Origin: Nipponacmea schrenckii | Taxonomy: Eukaryota > Mollusca > Gastropoda > Lottiidae | Assembly (NCBI GenBank): GCA_030562195.1 | Contig: JAUJPP010000005.1 | Coordinates: 6,568,826-6,632,825, forward strand | Direction: 5' to 3' | Length of the DNA stretch: 64,000 nucleotides | Shown: positions 36,945-49,600 of the stretch, one piece after another | Layout of the letters: every line of letters starts with the position of its first letter | Numbering within the stretch: the stretch's first letter is position 1 | Made by a program: the position numbers and the translations under genes | The notes under the pieces: generated by a model | The model's database searches: none | The model's input: only the letters and a program-made list of their open reading frames with translations | What the model was told of the DNA's origin: nothing

Positions 36945-37310
36945 AACCAGCTGGTAGAAAGGATCCCTGTCACGGCGGACTTGTGAACCGAAGTTGTTAT
37001 CCCTGTAATAAATAGTCAATGCCAAGAGGTTTGATCAAGAACCAGCTGGTAGAAAGGATCCCTGTCACGGCGGACTTGTGAACCGAAGTTGTTATCCCTT
37101 TAATAAATAGTCAATGCAAAGAGGTTTGATCAAGAACCAGCTGGTAGAAAGGATCCCTGTCACGGCGGACTTGTGAACCGAAGTTGTTATCCCTGTAATA
37201 AATAGTCAATGCAAAGAGGTTTGATCAAGAACCAGCTGGTAGAAAGGATCCCTGTCACGGCGGACTTGAGAACCTAAGTTGTTATCCTTGTAAAATATAG
37301 TTGTTTGTTT
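36945..37310 (+). repeat. 94 bp array of the SINE-like tail, 4 copies
   Basis: Four near-identical units: ACCAGCTGGTAGAAAGGATC, CCTGTCACGGCGGACTTGTG, AACCGAAGTTGTTATCCCTG, TAATAAATAGTCAATGC. The last unit ends in the same CCTAAGTTGTTATCCTTGTA plus TTTCTTTC tail as the dispersed copies. Tandem amplification of an element's 3' end is the likely origin. Confidence 0.9.
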
Positions 37311-37838
37311 CTTTCTTTTGTTTTAACTTATCGAAGGTACAGCCATCTGGTTTAGTTCAGTTTAAAATAAAACCACATAGTCCTTTGTGACCTAAATTAA
37401 AACCACTGAAATAACTTCTGTACCGTCTGAAAACCCTAACCTACGCCAGTACCCTTATGCCTCTATGACACGTAATAAGTGATTATTCCAATTAGTATTG
37501 TATTGCTATGATTACTTTCACAGTTTCTGTCACACCCCGTGTCAATCAATATTTCATTTGTGCAGTTTTAATATTATGAATACTAGATAAGTTTAACCCC
37601 GTGACTTAGACTAGTGTATCTATTATATCTTCTATATTACTTTGTATCTACATGGCATACTAATACATGCCCCAGGTCCCATAGAAAGTCGATTTTTCTC
37701 TGTCTGCTCAGATCCGTGACAATGTAACTGCAATCGATGTAAGTTATCGACGAAACCAACGCCCATAATATCTAATAATTGTCACTAATGAGGATTTAAT
37801 GAAAGCTGATTAACCATTGATTAGTTTTAATTGATCAA
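37311..37838. other. Non-coding spacer
   Basis: Unique sequence between the 94 bp and 83 bp arrays; nothing seen. Confidence 0.4.
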
Positions 37839-38412
37839 GCTGGCAGGCAAGGGTGGGGCCCAGATCATACCGTAAGGTAGCGGGGCATTAAACATAGATT
37901 GAAAATGTCTGGATAAATCAGGCTGGCAGGCAAGGGTGGGGCCCAGATCTGACCGTAAGGTAGCGGGGCATTAAACATAGATTGAAAATGTCTTGATAAA
38001 TCAGGCTGGCAGGCAAGGGTGGGGCCCAGATCTGACCGTAAGGTAGCGGGGCATTAAACATAGATTGAAAATGTCTTGATAAATCAGGCTAGCAGGCTAG
38101 GGTGGGGCCCAGATCATACCGTAAGGTAGCGGGGCATTAAACATAGATTGAAAATGTCTTGATAAATCAGGTAAGCTTAGACAAGTGTGGGGCTCGGAAT
38201 TTAAATCAGGTGGCAGGGGGCCCAGATCATACCGTAAGGTAGCGGGGCATTAAACATAGATTGAAAATGTCTTGATAAATCAGGCTAGCAGGCTAGGGTG
38301 GGGTCCAGATCTGACCGTATGGTAGCGGGCATCAAACATAGATTGAAATTGTCTTAATAAAATCATGTAAGCAGGCAAGTGTGGGGCTCGGAATTTAACA
38401 TCTGGTGGCAGG
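37839..38412. repeat. 83 bp GC-richer tandem repeat, about 6-7 copies
   Basis: The unit includes GCTGGCAGGCAAGGGTGGGG, CCCAGATC(A/T)(T/G)ACCGTAAGG, TAGCGGGGCATTAAACATAG and ATTGAAAATGTCTTGATAAA. It steps by 83 bp from 37841 to 38090; later copies have insertions and truncations. The GC-rich half stands out in this AT-rich window. Confidence 0.94.
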
Positions 38413-41400
38413 GGGACTTTCAATGATCGTGGTATATGAAAATAAAAAGTTAATAGACTCTTAAAATAAAAATGTTAAATACATGACGGGGAATCTGGCG
38501 TGGGGGTGAAAGAGCTACTTACATGGGGTAATAATGTGGCTTTTTGTAAGTAGAAGAACATCATTTTTTACAAAGCTGTTTAGCATGAGGGGTGGGGACT
38601 GCAAAAGAGCGTTCATGTTATCGAAGCGAGTATTAGAATTGGGAACGTTGTTTTATAATCAGGAAAGAAATGTTAAATTTTAAAAGAATGTGTATTTATG
38701 AGGAAGGTTATGAAGTGAATAGGAATAGAATTGTATATCATTGTAAAGAAAAAAGAAGAAGCGAAACGACAGACGAAATATCTCAATCAAAAATATCATT
38801 ATAGTCTGTCTCCCATTCCAACTGTCGTCTCGGCATGGTTCCTAGACGTAACAGAAACAAAGACGATCGTCAAAACAAAGTGGCATGTTTCAGACTGTTA
38901 GTTTATCCACTCAATCGAAGTCTTTCTAATATTCGTTCACCCCTAGCCTAGGTTGGTCTACCAAGCAATCATGAGATGATGTTCCAGTCAAAGGGAGACT
39001 ATGAAGATATCAATTTGTTCACTCAGACAACAGCTAAATGACTTTTTTCGACAGATCTCGATTCAGTGCCATCATAAGGGAGATAACTTATGATAAATGT
39101 TGATAGCACAGACAACAGTGTGCATACAACTATTTTAATAAAGCGTTCTGACGTAGATATAAAACACAGATCGTTCAATTGGGGCAATGAATATCCCACC
39201 TGATGACTGAACCCGATAGCATCGGAACGAATTCCGAATAGGAACTGATGACATGAAGAGTAAACACTTAGAAAAATATAACGTATTTCTTTTCCCGGGT
39301 GCAAACGGCTTTGAATCACTGAACAACCATGTGGTGTAGAGACTGGTTCGACTTTGACACGATTTTCCCATTTTCAATTTTTATTTTTCTCATTAACATA
39401 GTGAAAAGATTGACCCACCCCCCTTCACAATACTATGCTTCCCTTCACCCCTGCCCCTAAAAACGCCCGATAGCTCAACAAGATGAGTAGAGGCATATGG
39501 AATAAGGTTGGTACATCTCCCTATCTAATGGGCAGGGGACATGGTTTTACCGCTAGTGGCTCATCAAGGTGTCTGTTCTCTAGTAAAAACACATGCAATG
39601 AGAATCAAACCCGGCTGTGAATACTGTGATATCGATGTAGTCTAGTGTATTATAGATGTTTTTTGTCCAATAAGCATCTTTTTCAATGTAAAACGAATTA
39701 AAAGCAATATCCTCACATTGAAATCTTCGCTTCAATATCTGATATCGATTATAAAAAATAATAATATACCCGAAGATGCATCAAAGTTTCCATATGAATA
39801 TTTTATCAGCCATTGATATTTACGGTTTTTGCGATGTCAAAATTGAATAACATTTCGATTTATCGCCTTTGATTCCTAGAACATCAACAATACACCGCTT
39901 TAAGCATTAAAATATTACTTCGTTGTTTTTTATATTACGTTGCGTAGACAAAAGGACTTAGACTTCGTTTGATGAATTTCATTTAAAAAATTAACGATCG
40001 GTACAACGAAACAAACCCCAAAGTCAAATAAACAGTTTGGCAACCAATTATTTGAAATAAATAAACTTTTTATAGAAGAAAATGCATGAATATCGAGAAA
40101 AGATGTGACTGTATTTCATTATGAAAAGTTAGCAGGTGTTCAATTCAGAAATGTTTTGTCGGAAAATATGTTTTTTCTCAATGCAAAGTTCGACAATTTC
40201 CTTTTCGTGTAGACTGATTATATTGTTTACCTTCAAAATGGTTTAAAATTTAAACGTAACACCATGCTTCGTCAACTCCCATAACTTTATTGAATGTATT
40301 TTATTGACGTGGGACTCAATTATAAAGACTTTGATCTTATTCATAAACAAATTGTTTCACAAAAACCAATTTATTGAGAATTTAATGTATGATTGTGTTG
40401 GGGTTTTATTATTGTTAGTTCCTGTATCTCAGGGGACACATTAAAGTTAAAAAAACTAGCACAGTTTGTTAAAGCTTACAGCCAAGGTTCACTTGAAATG
40501 ACAACAAATTGATTTATTTGGTTGTGAACGAAAGTAACCTTCCCGATTGTTAGTCTGAGGACATTTGGACTAATAGGTAAAAACAAAAGGAGGACGCAAC
40601 ATCTAGAAACAATGATTGACTCAACAGAGAATTCTGTCTACCTCAGCCAATGGCAATTCTACAGCGTATCCCGCAACTTGGCCAAACCTCTTGCCATTGA
40701 TCGTATCTGGGTTATCCTGAACACGGCGTTCTGATCGATAGATCGTTTTCCTATTGTGATTGTATATTTATTTATAAATAATGATCAAAGCACTGCTGCA
40801 AGGGCAATTTTTAGGGTAAATTGTTTTTATTAAACTTTTCGACTACATCCTCGCTTTTGTTGATTTCTTGTACAAAAAATGTCCTTTAGAATTGTCTTGA
40901 CAAAAAGTTTATTGACAAAAAACAAGCAATACAAAGTAAAGTTTTTTTTTGTTGTGTTTTTAGACTTGTTTTTAGAAAAACTATCCATCTTATAGAGATG
41001 ACAGATTATCATCAGCTTCCATAGCATCAGAGTTGACAGCAATATTGTAAACACATTGATATTGTCAGTATCATAATCATCATCAGCGATCAGGCATAAG
41101 AAGAAGTAATATTTTAGTCAGCGCATTATTAGTTGCAGAATCAGCAACAAAATCTAGTCATTATCAAAATCAGTATCATCAGCAATAGTATATTTTTGGT
41201 ACTATTCGCACCATAAGCAATCATCAGCAGTTTATTTCATTGTCTGATTTTACAGAATCATCAACAATGGTATCAACACCATCATTCAATTTTATGCTTT
41301 GTGGCGATGAAATAAAAACAAAATTGTTCATTAATATTATCAATTGTTATGGTATTTTCTGCAGACTGTACTGGGAATACACAGATCGTCGATATCGCAA

Positions 41401-41534
41401 TTACTGTCTGCTTGAATAAGCATACACACAGACGGTACGTTACACAGTTAAATACTCTATATGTCTATTAAATTTTGATGGTCCTATATAAAAACTCCCT
41501 GTAATATAGAAACAGATAATATTTATAACAAAAT
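38413..41534. other. Non-coding, no gene seen
   Basis: Mostly unique AT-rich sequence. Minus frames at 39023-39377 overlap in two registers and lack motifs. Positions 41045-41290 are an ATCATCAGCA-rich degenerate simple repeat. Confidence 0.4.
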
Positions 41535-42755
41535 CAATACCGTACATAGTTTCGTATGACGTTATTGCCATGTAAGAACCATGCATAGTTTCGTGTGACG
41601 TTATTCATGTAGAATCATGATTTTATGACTTATTGCCATGTAAGAACCATGCATAGTTTCGTGTGACGTTATTGCCATGTAAGAACCATGCATAGTTTCG
41701 TGTGACGTTATTGCCATGTAAGAACCATGCATAGTTTCGTATGACGTTATTGCCATGTAAGAACCATGCATAGTTTCGTATGACGTTATTGCCATGTAAG
41801 AACCATGCATAGTTTCGTATGACGTTATTGCCATGTAAGAACCATGCATAGTATTTGTATGACGTTATTGCCATGTAAGAACCATGCATAGTTTCGTATG
41901 ACATTATTGCCATGTAAGAACCATGCATAGTTTCGTATGACGTTATTGCCATGTAAGGACCATGCATAGTTTCGTATGACGTTATTGCCATGTAAGAACC
42001 ATGAATAGTTTCGTATGACGTTATTGCCATGTAAGAACCATGCATAGTTTCTATGACGTTATTGCCATGTAAGACCATGCAAAGTTTCGTGTGACATTAT
42101 TGCCATGTAAGAACCATGCATAGTTCGTATGACGTTATTGCCATGTAAGAACCATGCATAGTTTCGTATGACGTTATTGCCATGTAAGAACCATGCATAG
42201 TTTCGTATGACGTTATTGCCATGTAAGAACCATGCAAAGTTTCGTATGACGTTATTGCCATGTAAGAACCATGCAAAGTTTCGTATGACATTATTGCCAT
42301 GTAAGAACCATGCATAGTTTCGAATGACATTATTGCCATGTAAGAACCATGCATAGTTTCGTATGACGTTATTGCCATGTAAGAACCATGCATAGTTTCG
42401 TATGACGTTATTGCCATGTAAGAACCATGCATAGTTTCGTATGACGTTATTACCATGTAAGAACCATGCAAAGTTTCGTATGACGTTATTGCCATGTAAG
42501 AACCATGCATAGTTTCGTATGACGTTATTGCCATGTAAGAACCATGCATAGTTTCGTATGACGTTATTGCCATGTAAGAACCATACATAGTTTCGTATGA
42601 CGTTATTGCCATGTAAGAACCATGCATAGTTTCGTGTGACGTTATTGCCATGTAAGAACCATGCATAGTTTCGTATGACGTTATTGCCATGTAAGAACCA
42701 TGCATAGTTTCGTATGACGTTAATGCCATGTAAAAACCATGCATAGTTTCGTAAT
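41535..42755. repeat. 39 bp minisatellite, about 31 copies
   Basis: Unit GCCATGTAAGAACCATGCAT, AGTTTCGTATGACGTTATT. As 39 is a multiple of three, the minus strand reads as a 13-residue repeat (MHGSYMAITSYET) over up to 215 codons, broken only where units have indels. Every unit carries TGACGTTA, a CRE/bZIP-type half-site. Point variants (GTGTGACG, ACATTATT, GCAAAG) are scattered. Confidence 0.97.
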
Positions 42756-43597
42756 AAATGTAACTATAGAGATTGTTCCTTTTTATTTTCGCGTATTTCT
42801 ATTTACTGCTTTGTAAATTTATGGAAGGAACGCGTCTTTAAAACGCACGAGTTATTTCGATTTGTTTATTAGTGAAAATAACAACCACAATAGCTGTGAT
42901 GAGACGCGAGTGGCTTTTTATTTTACAGTCATTTAAAACCATCTCCGGTATCTTAAGAAGATCGAGTATAGATTAATGTGCTTTCTCTGAAGTCCGTGCT
43001 GTAATAATTCATTGTATAATTGAAATAGAATTTGAAATGTCATTGTCGTCTTTCGTTTTATGATACCTTGTTAGGTCTGCTGTAGAGAAAATGAACATTC
43101 AAGCCAGAAATGTGAGAATGTATAAAATAAACGCAAACCAATAAAAAAAAGCACTTTATTTCTTATGGAGCAAGATTATTGAATTTTTTTGAACAAAGAA
43201 ATTTTAGAGGACTCTAGGTTTTGTCCAGGGCCAGGAAACTAAAGAGAACTGTTGCGTTTACACTCACCAGACAAATACCAAGTGTATCTGTTATTGTACT
43301 ATTTTATCAAGATTCTACCGGATACAGCATTGTGTTCTTATTGTTGTTTATAACAATAACAAAGTGTATTCACCTGTTTTAAACTATATTCATAGTGACA
43401 GCTTTTATGAAATGGAATAAAACGTTAAGGCATCTTATTGACAATTGTTGTTGTTTGGATACCTTCTGATTGCTTTTATATTGGTTCAAAGGATATTGAG
43501 TAACTGGTTTCGTTATACGTATGATTTTTTGTTTAAATATATCCAGAGACCAATATAGATGCACAAAGTCAAGAGTGAAACAAACAGGAAAGGTACA
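42756..43597. other. Gene A upstream region
   Basis: Unique sequence between the 39 bp array and the gene A start codon; the promoter should lie here. No confident TATA box or other element identified. Confidence 0.4.
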
Positions 43598-43694
43598 ATG
43601 AATATGAGCGTGTTATCAGTTTTTAGAAGGGATTTGAAATCCTTGGCTAATATAATTATATTAGTATTTATTCTTCGTATCTCGTTATGTTCAG
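43598..43694 (+). CDS. Gene A exon 1: signal peptide
   Basis: Encodes MNMSVLSVFRRDLKSLAN, then the hydrophobic IIILVFILRISLCS; donor TCAG|GTATGT, phase 1. An alternative start is Met3. KSL followed by a hydrophobic core ending SLC(S/T)G is shared with gene B exon 1. Confidence 0.82.
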
Positions 43695-46600
43695 GTATGT
43701 ATATTTAGAATAGATGATTAACGTTTCGTGTCATAATAGATTTTGATCTTTCATATTTGTAGGTGGCTGTCATGTCACATAATAATAATAATAAGCTGAA
43801 TGTGAGACAGGACCATGTCCTTGTGTATTGGGCGTAATTCTGACCCATGTAAAATAAAGAGTATATGTTTGTCTCTATGGACTGAATGTGAGACAGGACC
43901 ATGTCCTTGTGTATTGGGCGTAATTCTGACCCATGTAAAATAAAGAGTCTATGTTTGTCTCTATGGACTGAATGTGAGAAAGGACCATGTCCTTGAGTAT
44001 TGGGCCTAATTCTGACCCATGTAAAATATAGAGTTCACTTGCATATTCTTCTCTTTTTTTTGTCATTTTTAGACTATTTAATTCGCATTAAAGTACCTTA
44101 AGAAACACTTATATCCTTAATAACTTTCAGGTTGAAACATATTTATAGTGTTATGTTGTTATTGACGGATTGTTTAATGATGATTACACCATCGTTTCCT
44201 AGCCCTAGTTGATTTTTCATTTCAATAACTCGACTGTGTCATTTCTAGTATTCATTGATTCATTCAGTGTGTAATTTAAGAAATGAATTTTAGGTTTCGT
44301 TGATATTTGATTACTTTGCTAATTAACAGTCTTCAATCATTAAAATTTAATTATTGTAATTATATGTTTATTAGTTTATTGTTAGTAAAAGTATCACCCA
44401 TTGATCGAACAAACCACGCCCTGACATAACCTCTGCCTACGGGAAACACTAATCAATTACAGCAAAAGAAATATTATCAAGTTGTTTTCGCATGTTTCTC
44501 TTTACAACAAATTGATAACATCTTCAAAGAACCGTGGCTCTGGGCTTAATCATTGAAACTTGTTGAAATTGAAAGAAATGTTATTATTTGAAGTGTTTAG
44601 CTTGTTTCTTGGTATATGATAAGACAACGATTTATAATACTTATCAATAATTACTTACGGGTATTTTGTTTATTTTAAATTGATACTTAGACTGCTAGAA
44701 AGAATTTAAAATCTATATAGTTCAATAGAAAACAAAACATGGATTATAGATTAACTGCCAAAACCCGTTTTGGGTGTCAATTCTTGTATATCATTTTAAA
44801 GATGACACTTAAAGTCCTCATCTGTACAGCTAGATGAAATCAAAAGTATTTATAACTGATATTATCGTATGCAATTAAAGTATTAATCTATAAAAAATCC
44901 TATTTTTCTGACCCTTTACCGACCATAAGGAAGAGAGTTGAAGTGGGAAAACGTCTTCAAGTAATGAATGTATTGATTATTATAGGATGTACGGAACCTC
45001 AACCTGTTCTACATGCCTATAGATATACAGATAACTCCAGTCTTCCAGACGGTAGCTGGCTCAACTATACCTGTTATCAAAATTACTACTGGATAAGCGG
45101 AGATCTAAATAGAGAATGTCGAGCTGGTGTTTTTACAGGTCAGCCTCCAGTATGTGATGGTGAGTATATTACATCCTCAACTTAATGTTGAACCGTTTGG
45201 AAACATAGCAATAAGAAATGAACCACAGATATAAACCAAAAGTATACTCTTCATGACCAATAATTAGTAAGTTCAGTTTTGGAATGGCTTCAGTATTTAC
45301 CAACTTTCCTTTCTAGAATACAAAGTATTGATCCCGGCTCATCCAGCTGTTCCTAAACCAGGTAGTTCAGCTGGAAGAGCGGAATATCTTACTGATGGTA
45401 ATGTACAGACGTGTGAAAGTACCACTTCCTCCACAGACCCGAGTTGGGTGATTAAATTTAATGACACACAATATGTCTATTCTGTCGAATTAACCATGGA
45501 CACTACAGGCAGTGAGTTTATTTCATTATTTGAGATGCTTTTAATCATTTCTAAAATGCACTTGAATAATTACAGTTTTCATGACTTATTGTTATAGATG
45601 TAGTGGGGATAAAAATGTTATTATTAATTAGAACAATGCTGTCAAAGAATTGATATAGTTGCTGTAAATGACACCACCCTGATGTGATATTAACATGTTT
45701 AGGTCTAAGAACTCGATATATTACGTACCATTTTAGATGCCGATATAACCAGAATCGATGTTTACGTTCGAAACTCAACTTTAAACCCCAAGACTCTATG
45801 TGGTTCAGTCGACTTATCAGTTTTAGCGCAGGTGTTTGAATTTATTTGCCCACCTAAGTTAATTGGTAGCCATATAGAAATACGAGGTACTGGAATTGGG
45901 TTAGGTGGACTTGGTTTATGTGAAGTCAAGACAAAGGGAAAAGACTGGTTGTGTAAGTTTCCATTGTAATACTGTAAGGCTACAAATCATTGCGAGATAG
46001 AAATTAATGCGTTAAATGCGACCTATCCGCGATCGCATTAATTTGTATCCGCATTTTTAAATACATATTTCCAAGTGAATTAAAGGAAAATAAAATCAAA
46101 TGATGGACAAAAGGTAGAATGAGTCAAGTATTTAAATTGAGACCGTACGGGATTAAGTAATTAGGTAATTATCTCTAAATTTGAAGCTGATTAGTAATCA
46201 ATGACTTTAAATCAAAAGATATTCACACTTGACTATCTAAAGATAAAATCTTGATCATTGTTCATGCCTTCATTAATTAAAACCCTTTGAAGAATTCCGG
46301 GAAGCCCCCTTTTTCTATGATATTAAAAAATGCGACACCTATCGCGGATCGCATTAATTTGTACTCGCATTTTAGTCTCTATACCCAATGTCGCATTAAT
46401 TTGTTAACGCATTAATTTCTAGCAGTAGTTGTTTGATATCAATTAAATTGCATAATATACTACGCGTCAAACTACTTTTCTTAGCATACTAGTGTGTCCA
46501 TATGATGTTAAACTGAACATTATTCATGTACAGTTTGACGCATTCTATACTTTCCTTTTGTGGGATTTCTGCCGTTATTTGTATGCATGTCATTCAAATT

Positions 46601-49600
46601 GCTCATCAGACATAGCTTAAATTAACAGGTTGTTCTGTCTACATTAGAAGCTCCAATGTTCCATGTTATTTTCAGATGAATGTGGTGATGCACCGTTTGT
46701 TTATGGAGGTGAAGTAACTAGTGACTATACGACAGGAAGTGACGTGATTGTCCAGTATACGTGTGTTGAAGGGTTTTATTATGGTGGAAAGAACACCCAG
46801 TCTATTTGTAGTAAAGGACAGTGGAGTAAAGTGGAGATAGTGTGTCTCCGTAAGTTGTTCTTTGTTTAATGTTGAATTTGGAACTCTCTAATAAGTACTG
46901 TTTTGATTATTTACTAATTTGCGGTTACTCTGTTGATATTTTATAGCTTCCCCATTGCCAGAAAGACCTGAAGGAATTAATAATTGAACATAATACTATA
47001 AAGTCCGATATCGTAACAATGTACCCTTGTTTTTGTTCTAGCCTACGATTCTCTGTACAATCCAAGCTTGAGACGTTTTAATCCAGTCTACCATGTTCTA
47101 CATGATGGTGATCTCAATACGTGTATCGAGGTAAATGAGGGCGTTATTGAAGAACCAACACTACACTATAGATTATTACCACTAAGTCTCTATTCGGTTA
47201 AACGTGTAGAACTGTTGAGTGTCACTGTCACCATCGCAGGTAAATATTACACAGAACTATGATTTCAATGATACGGCATTTGATAAATAGATTTAATTTG
47301 ATTAGCCTCATATAAGTACTGTTTTGGTTATTTTTTGATAGATATATATAAGAATATATCATATAGATTTCACATTGTTCCAGATGCATTCCAGTTTTCT
47401 GCAATTCCCAATCAAATCAGAAAATCAGTTTATATAAGGAAGGCCACTTGCGCCGGGTTTCACATCAACAATCTTAAACATCTTTTAGGCAATATTTTTT
47501 TTATTTTTACAGTAAACGAGACCTGGGATGACGTTAATTATGTTGGAAATTCTATTGGTTCTAGTTATGAAGAATATGACGCCCCACCCTGTGAGTATGA
47601 CGGTTTGGATACAGACCCATATAGAACGAGGACCTTCTACTGTCAACCTTTCACATACTCACAGATCCTGTACGTTATAATAACAGATATATCAACGAAT
47701 TTAAAAGAGTTTTGTGAGTTTAAAACAACCCTTAGATCCAACACAGCTCGTAAGTATACTTTCGGAATGAATTGGTATCTAATCAAATAGTTTCAAACAT
47801 CCATATTAACACATAATGTTTCGACATACTTTGGATATCTCTGTCTTTGGCTTAGGTTTCGTCACTGTTGTATTAACGTTTTCATTTTTGGGTCATTCTA
47901 ATGTGTCTTTTCGGGGAACATCTCTGTATTGGTAGGAGTCACGATGCCTTTCTAACAGGTACTTGTCTGTATTCATCTATTTCAGCTCTAGAGTGTATAC
48001 GAGGAGAATATATGAATGAATATAAAGGAAAGATGAATTATACCTGGGATGGGAAACCCTGTAACAACTGGGCTGATGCTCCACCTGATAAAGCCATCAA
48101 TACAACCATCCATAAAATATTTGATCCTGAAACCGAGTTGAACTATTGTAGAAATATTGGTGGTGAAAAGAGAAGACCGTGGTGTTGGGTTGATAATTTT
48201 ACAACTGTGGGTTATTGTCCACTTGCTTTTTGTAGTAAGGATCGCTTCTTCTAAATAGATTACCCTTTTAATCTTTAAATGGTATTTAGTAAAGGTGTTG
48301 AATAAAATAAACTAATTCTTATAGAATACAATAACTAACTTTATTTGAGCGACGACGTTTCAACCAGCGTTCTCTGGTCTTTATCCAGCAATGAATGAAT
48401 GAATAAACACAAGAGAACGCTGGTTGAAACGTCGCTCAAATAAAGTTAGTAATTGTAATCTAGCCTTTTTTCATGTGTGGTAATTTGTGTTGTTATGGCC
48501 TAAAGTTCTACTGTTCAGATAGATGAGACTGGAGAGATAGCTCCCGACCGTGCACTTTAAAGTGTTGGCCTTGTCATCAAGCTTAATACAAGCATCATTG
48601 CATACGTTGCCCGTCTCAGTTGCTTGCTTAACGTAAAGCGTTCATTCCGTTGTATTCTAGATGAGATTTGTCATTTAAAAGAAGAACATACCGAGTATCA
48701 AGGGAAGCAATCTTTATCAACTTCCGGTAAACAATGTCGAGATTGGAGTAGTGGAAATGAAGAAGGACAGACGTTTTTGAAAGAAGTTTTCTCTGATGGA
48801 GTACTAGCTGGTACTTATTGTAGAAATCCAGGATCTTCTCAGTTTAAGGCCTGGTGTTATGTTGATGGTCCATCGTCTACTGTTACAGCTGAACCTTGTC
48901 ATGTACCACATTGTCGTGAGTATTAATTTGTTTCTCTACATCTCGGACTTCTTCACCATACAACACTATTGTTTTTTGTTATTAAACTATTCTTTGCCTT
49001 CATATACTATTTTGTTAGTGTAGGTTCTTCTTTCAGATCCTTCAATTATTCTCTTCCTTCAAAAACCTGGTTGTGCTTGTTCCTTCTTTGGTTTGGATAC
49101 AGCTTCTAATTTCAATCAGTCGGAATGTCTGTGGTTCCTGTAAATCCATAAGAATATTACTCCAAATTACGTCGTTGCAAATTGTTATTTGCCTTCTGGA
49201 TTTCAGGAACCACAGACGGAAATCCGACTGATTGAAATTAGAAGCTGTATCCATACATAAATACAATTCTTATTTCAGCAACTAATTTTGTCCAGCTGAT
49301 AGTAAGAAATAATGAAACCAGTACCTTTCCTACTCATCTTGACCATTGTTACCATCCACTCGACTCCTTCACAGTCCGACATTATTTTAATCTGACCATA
49401 GACCAATCTACTGTTAATAACTTGTGTAGGAATTTTCAAGATAAATTGTTGTTTTGTTTTATTGATGGTGGAGATTGGACAAGGGTAGACTTTGAATGCT
49501 GTAAGTTTTTGTTTTGCTTGCAGATTTGTTCCTAAGTAAAAGCATTGGAAATGGCGTTTCAAATCAAAACCAAAAATTGGTATGGGATCATGTCGAAACA

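Noticed and set aside
39023..39377. Overlapping minus-strand frames of 80 and 98 codons
   Set aside because: Two registers equally open, no motif, no supporting splice sites.
39465..39570. tRNA-like head (CGATAGCTCA...GAGTAGAGGCA)
   Set aside because: Only an A-box-like resemblance; I could not form an acceptor stem or T-arm.
41601..42744. Minus-strand 13-residue repeat protein of up to 215 codons
   Set aside because: By-product of a 39 bp tandem unit; it is cut wherever units have indels, and nothing else is gene-like.
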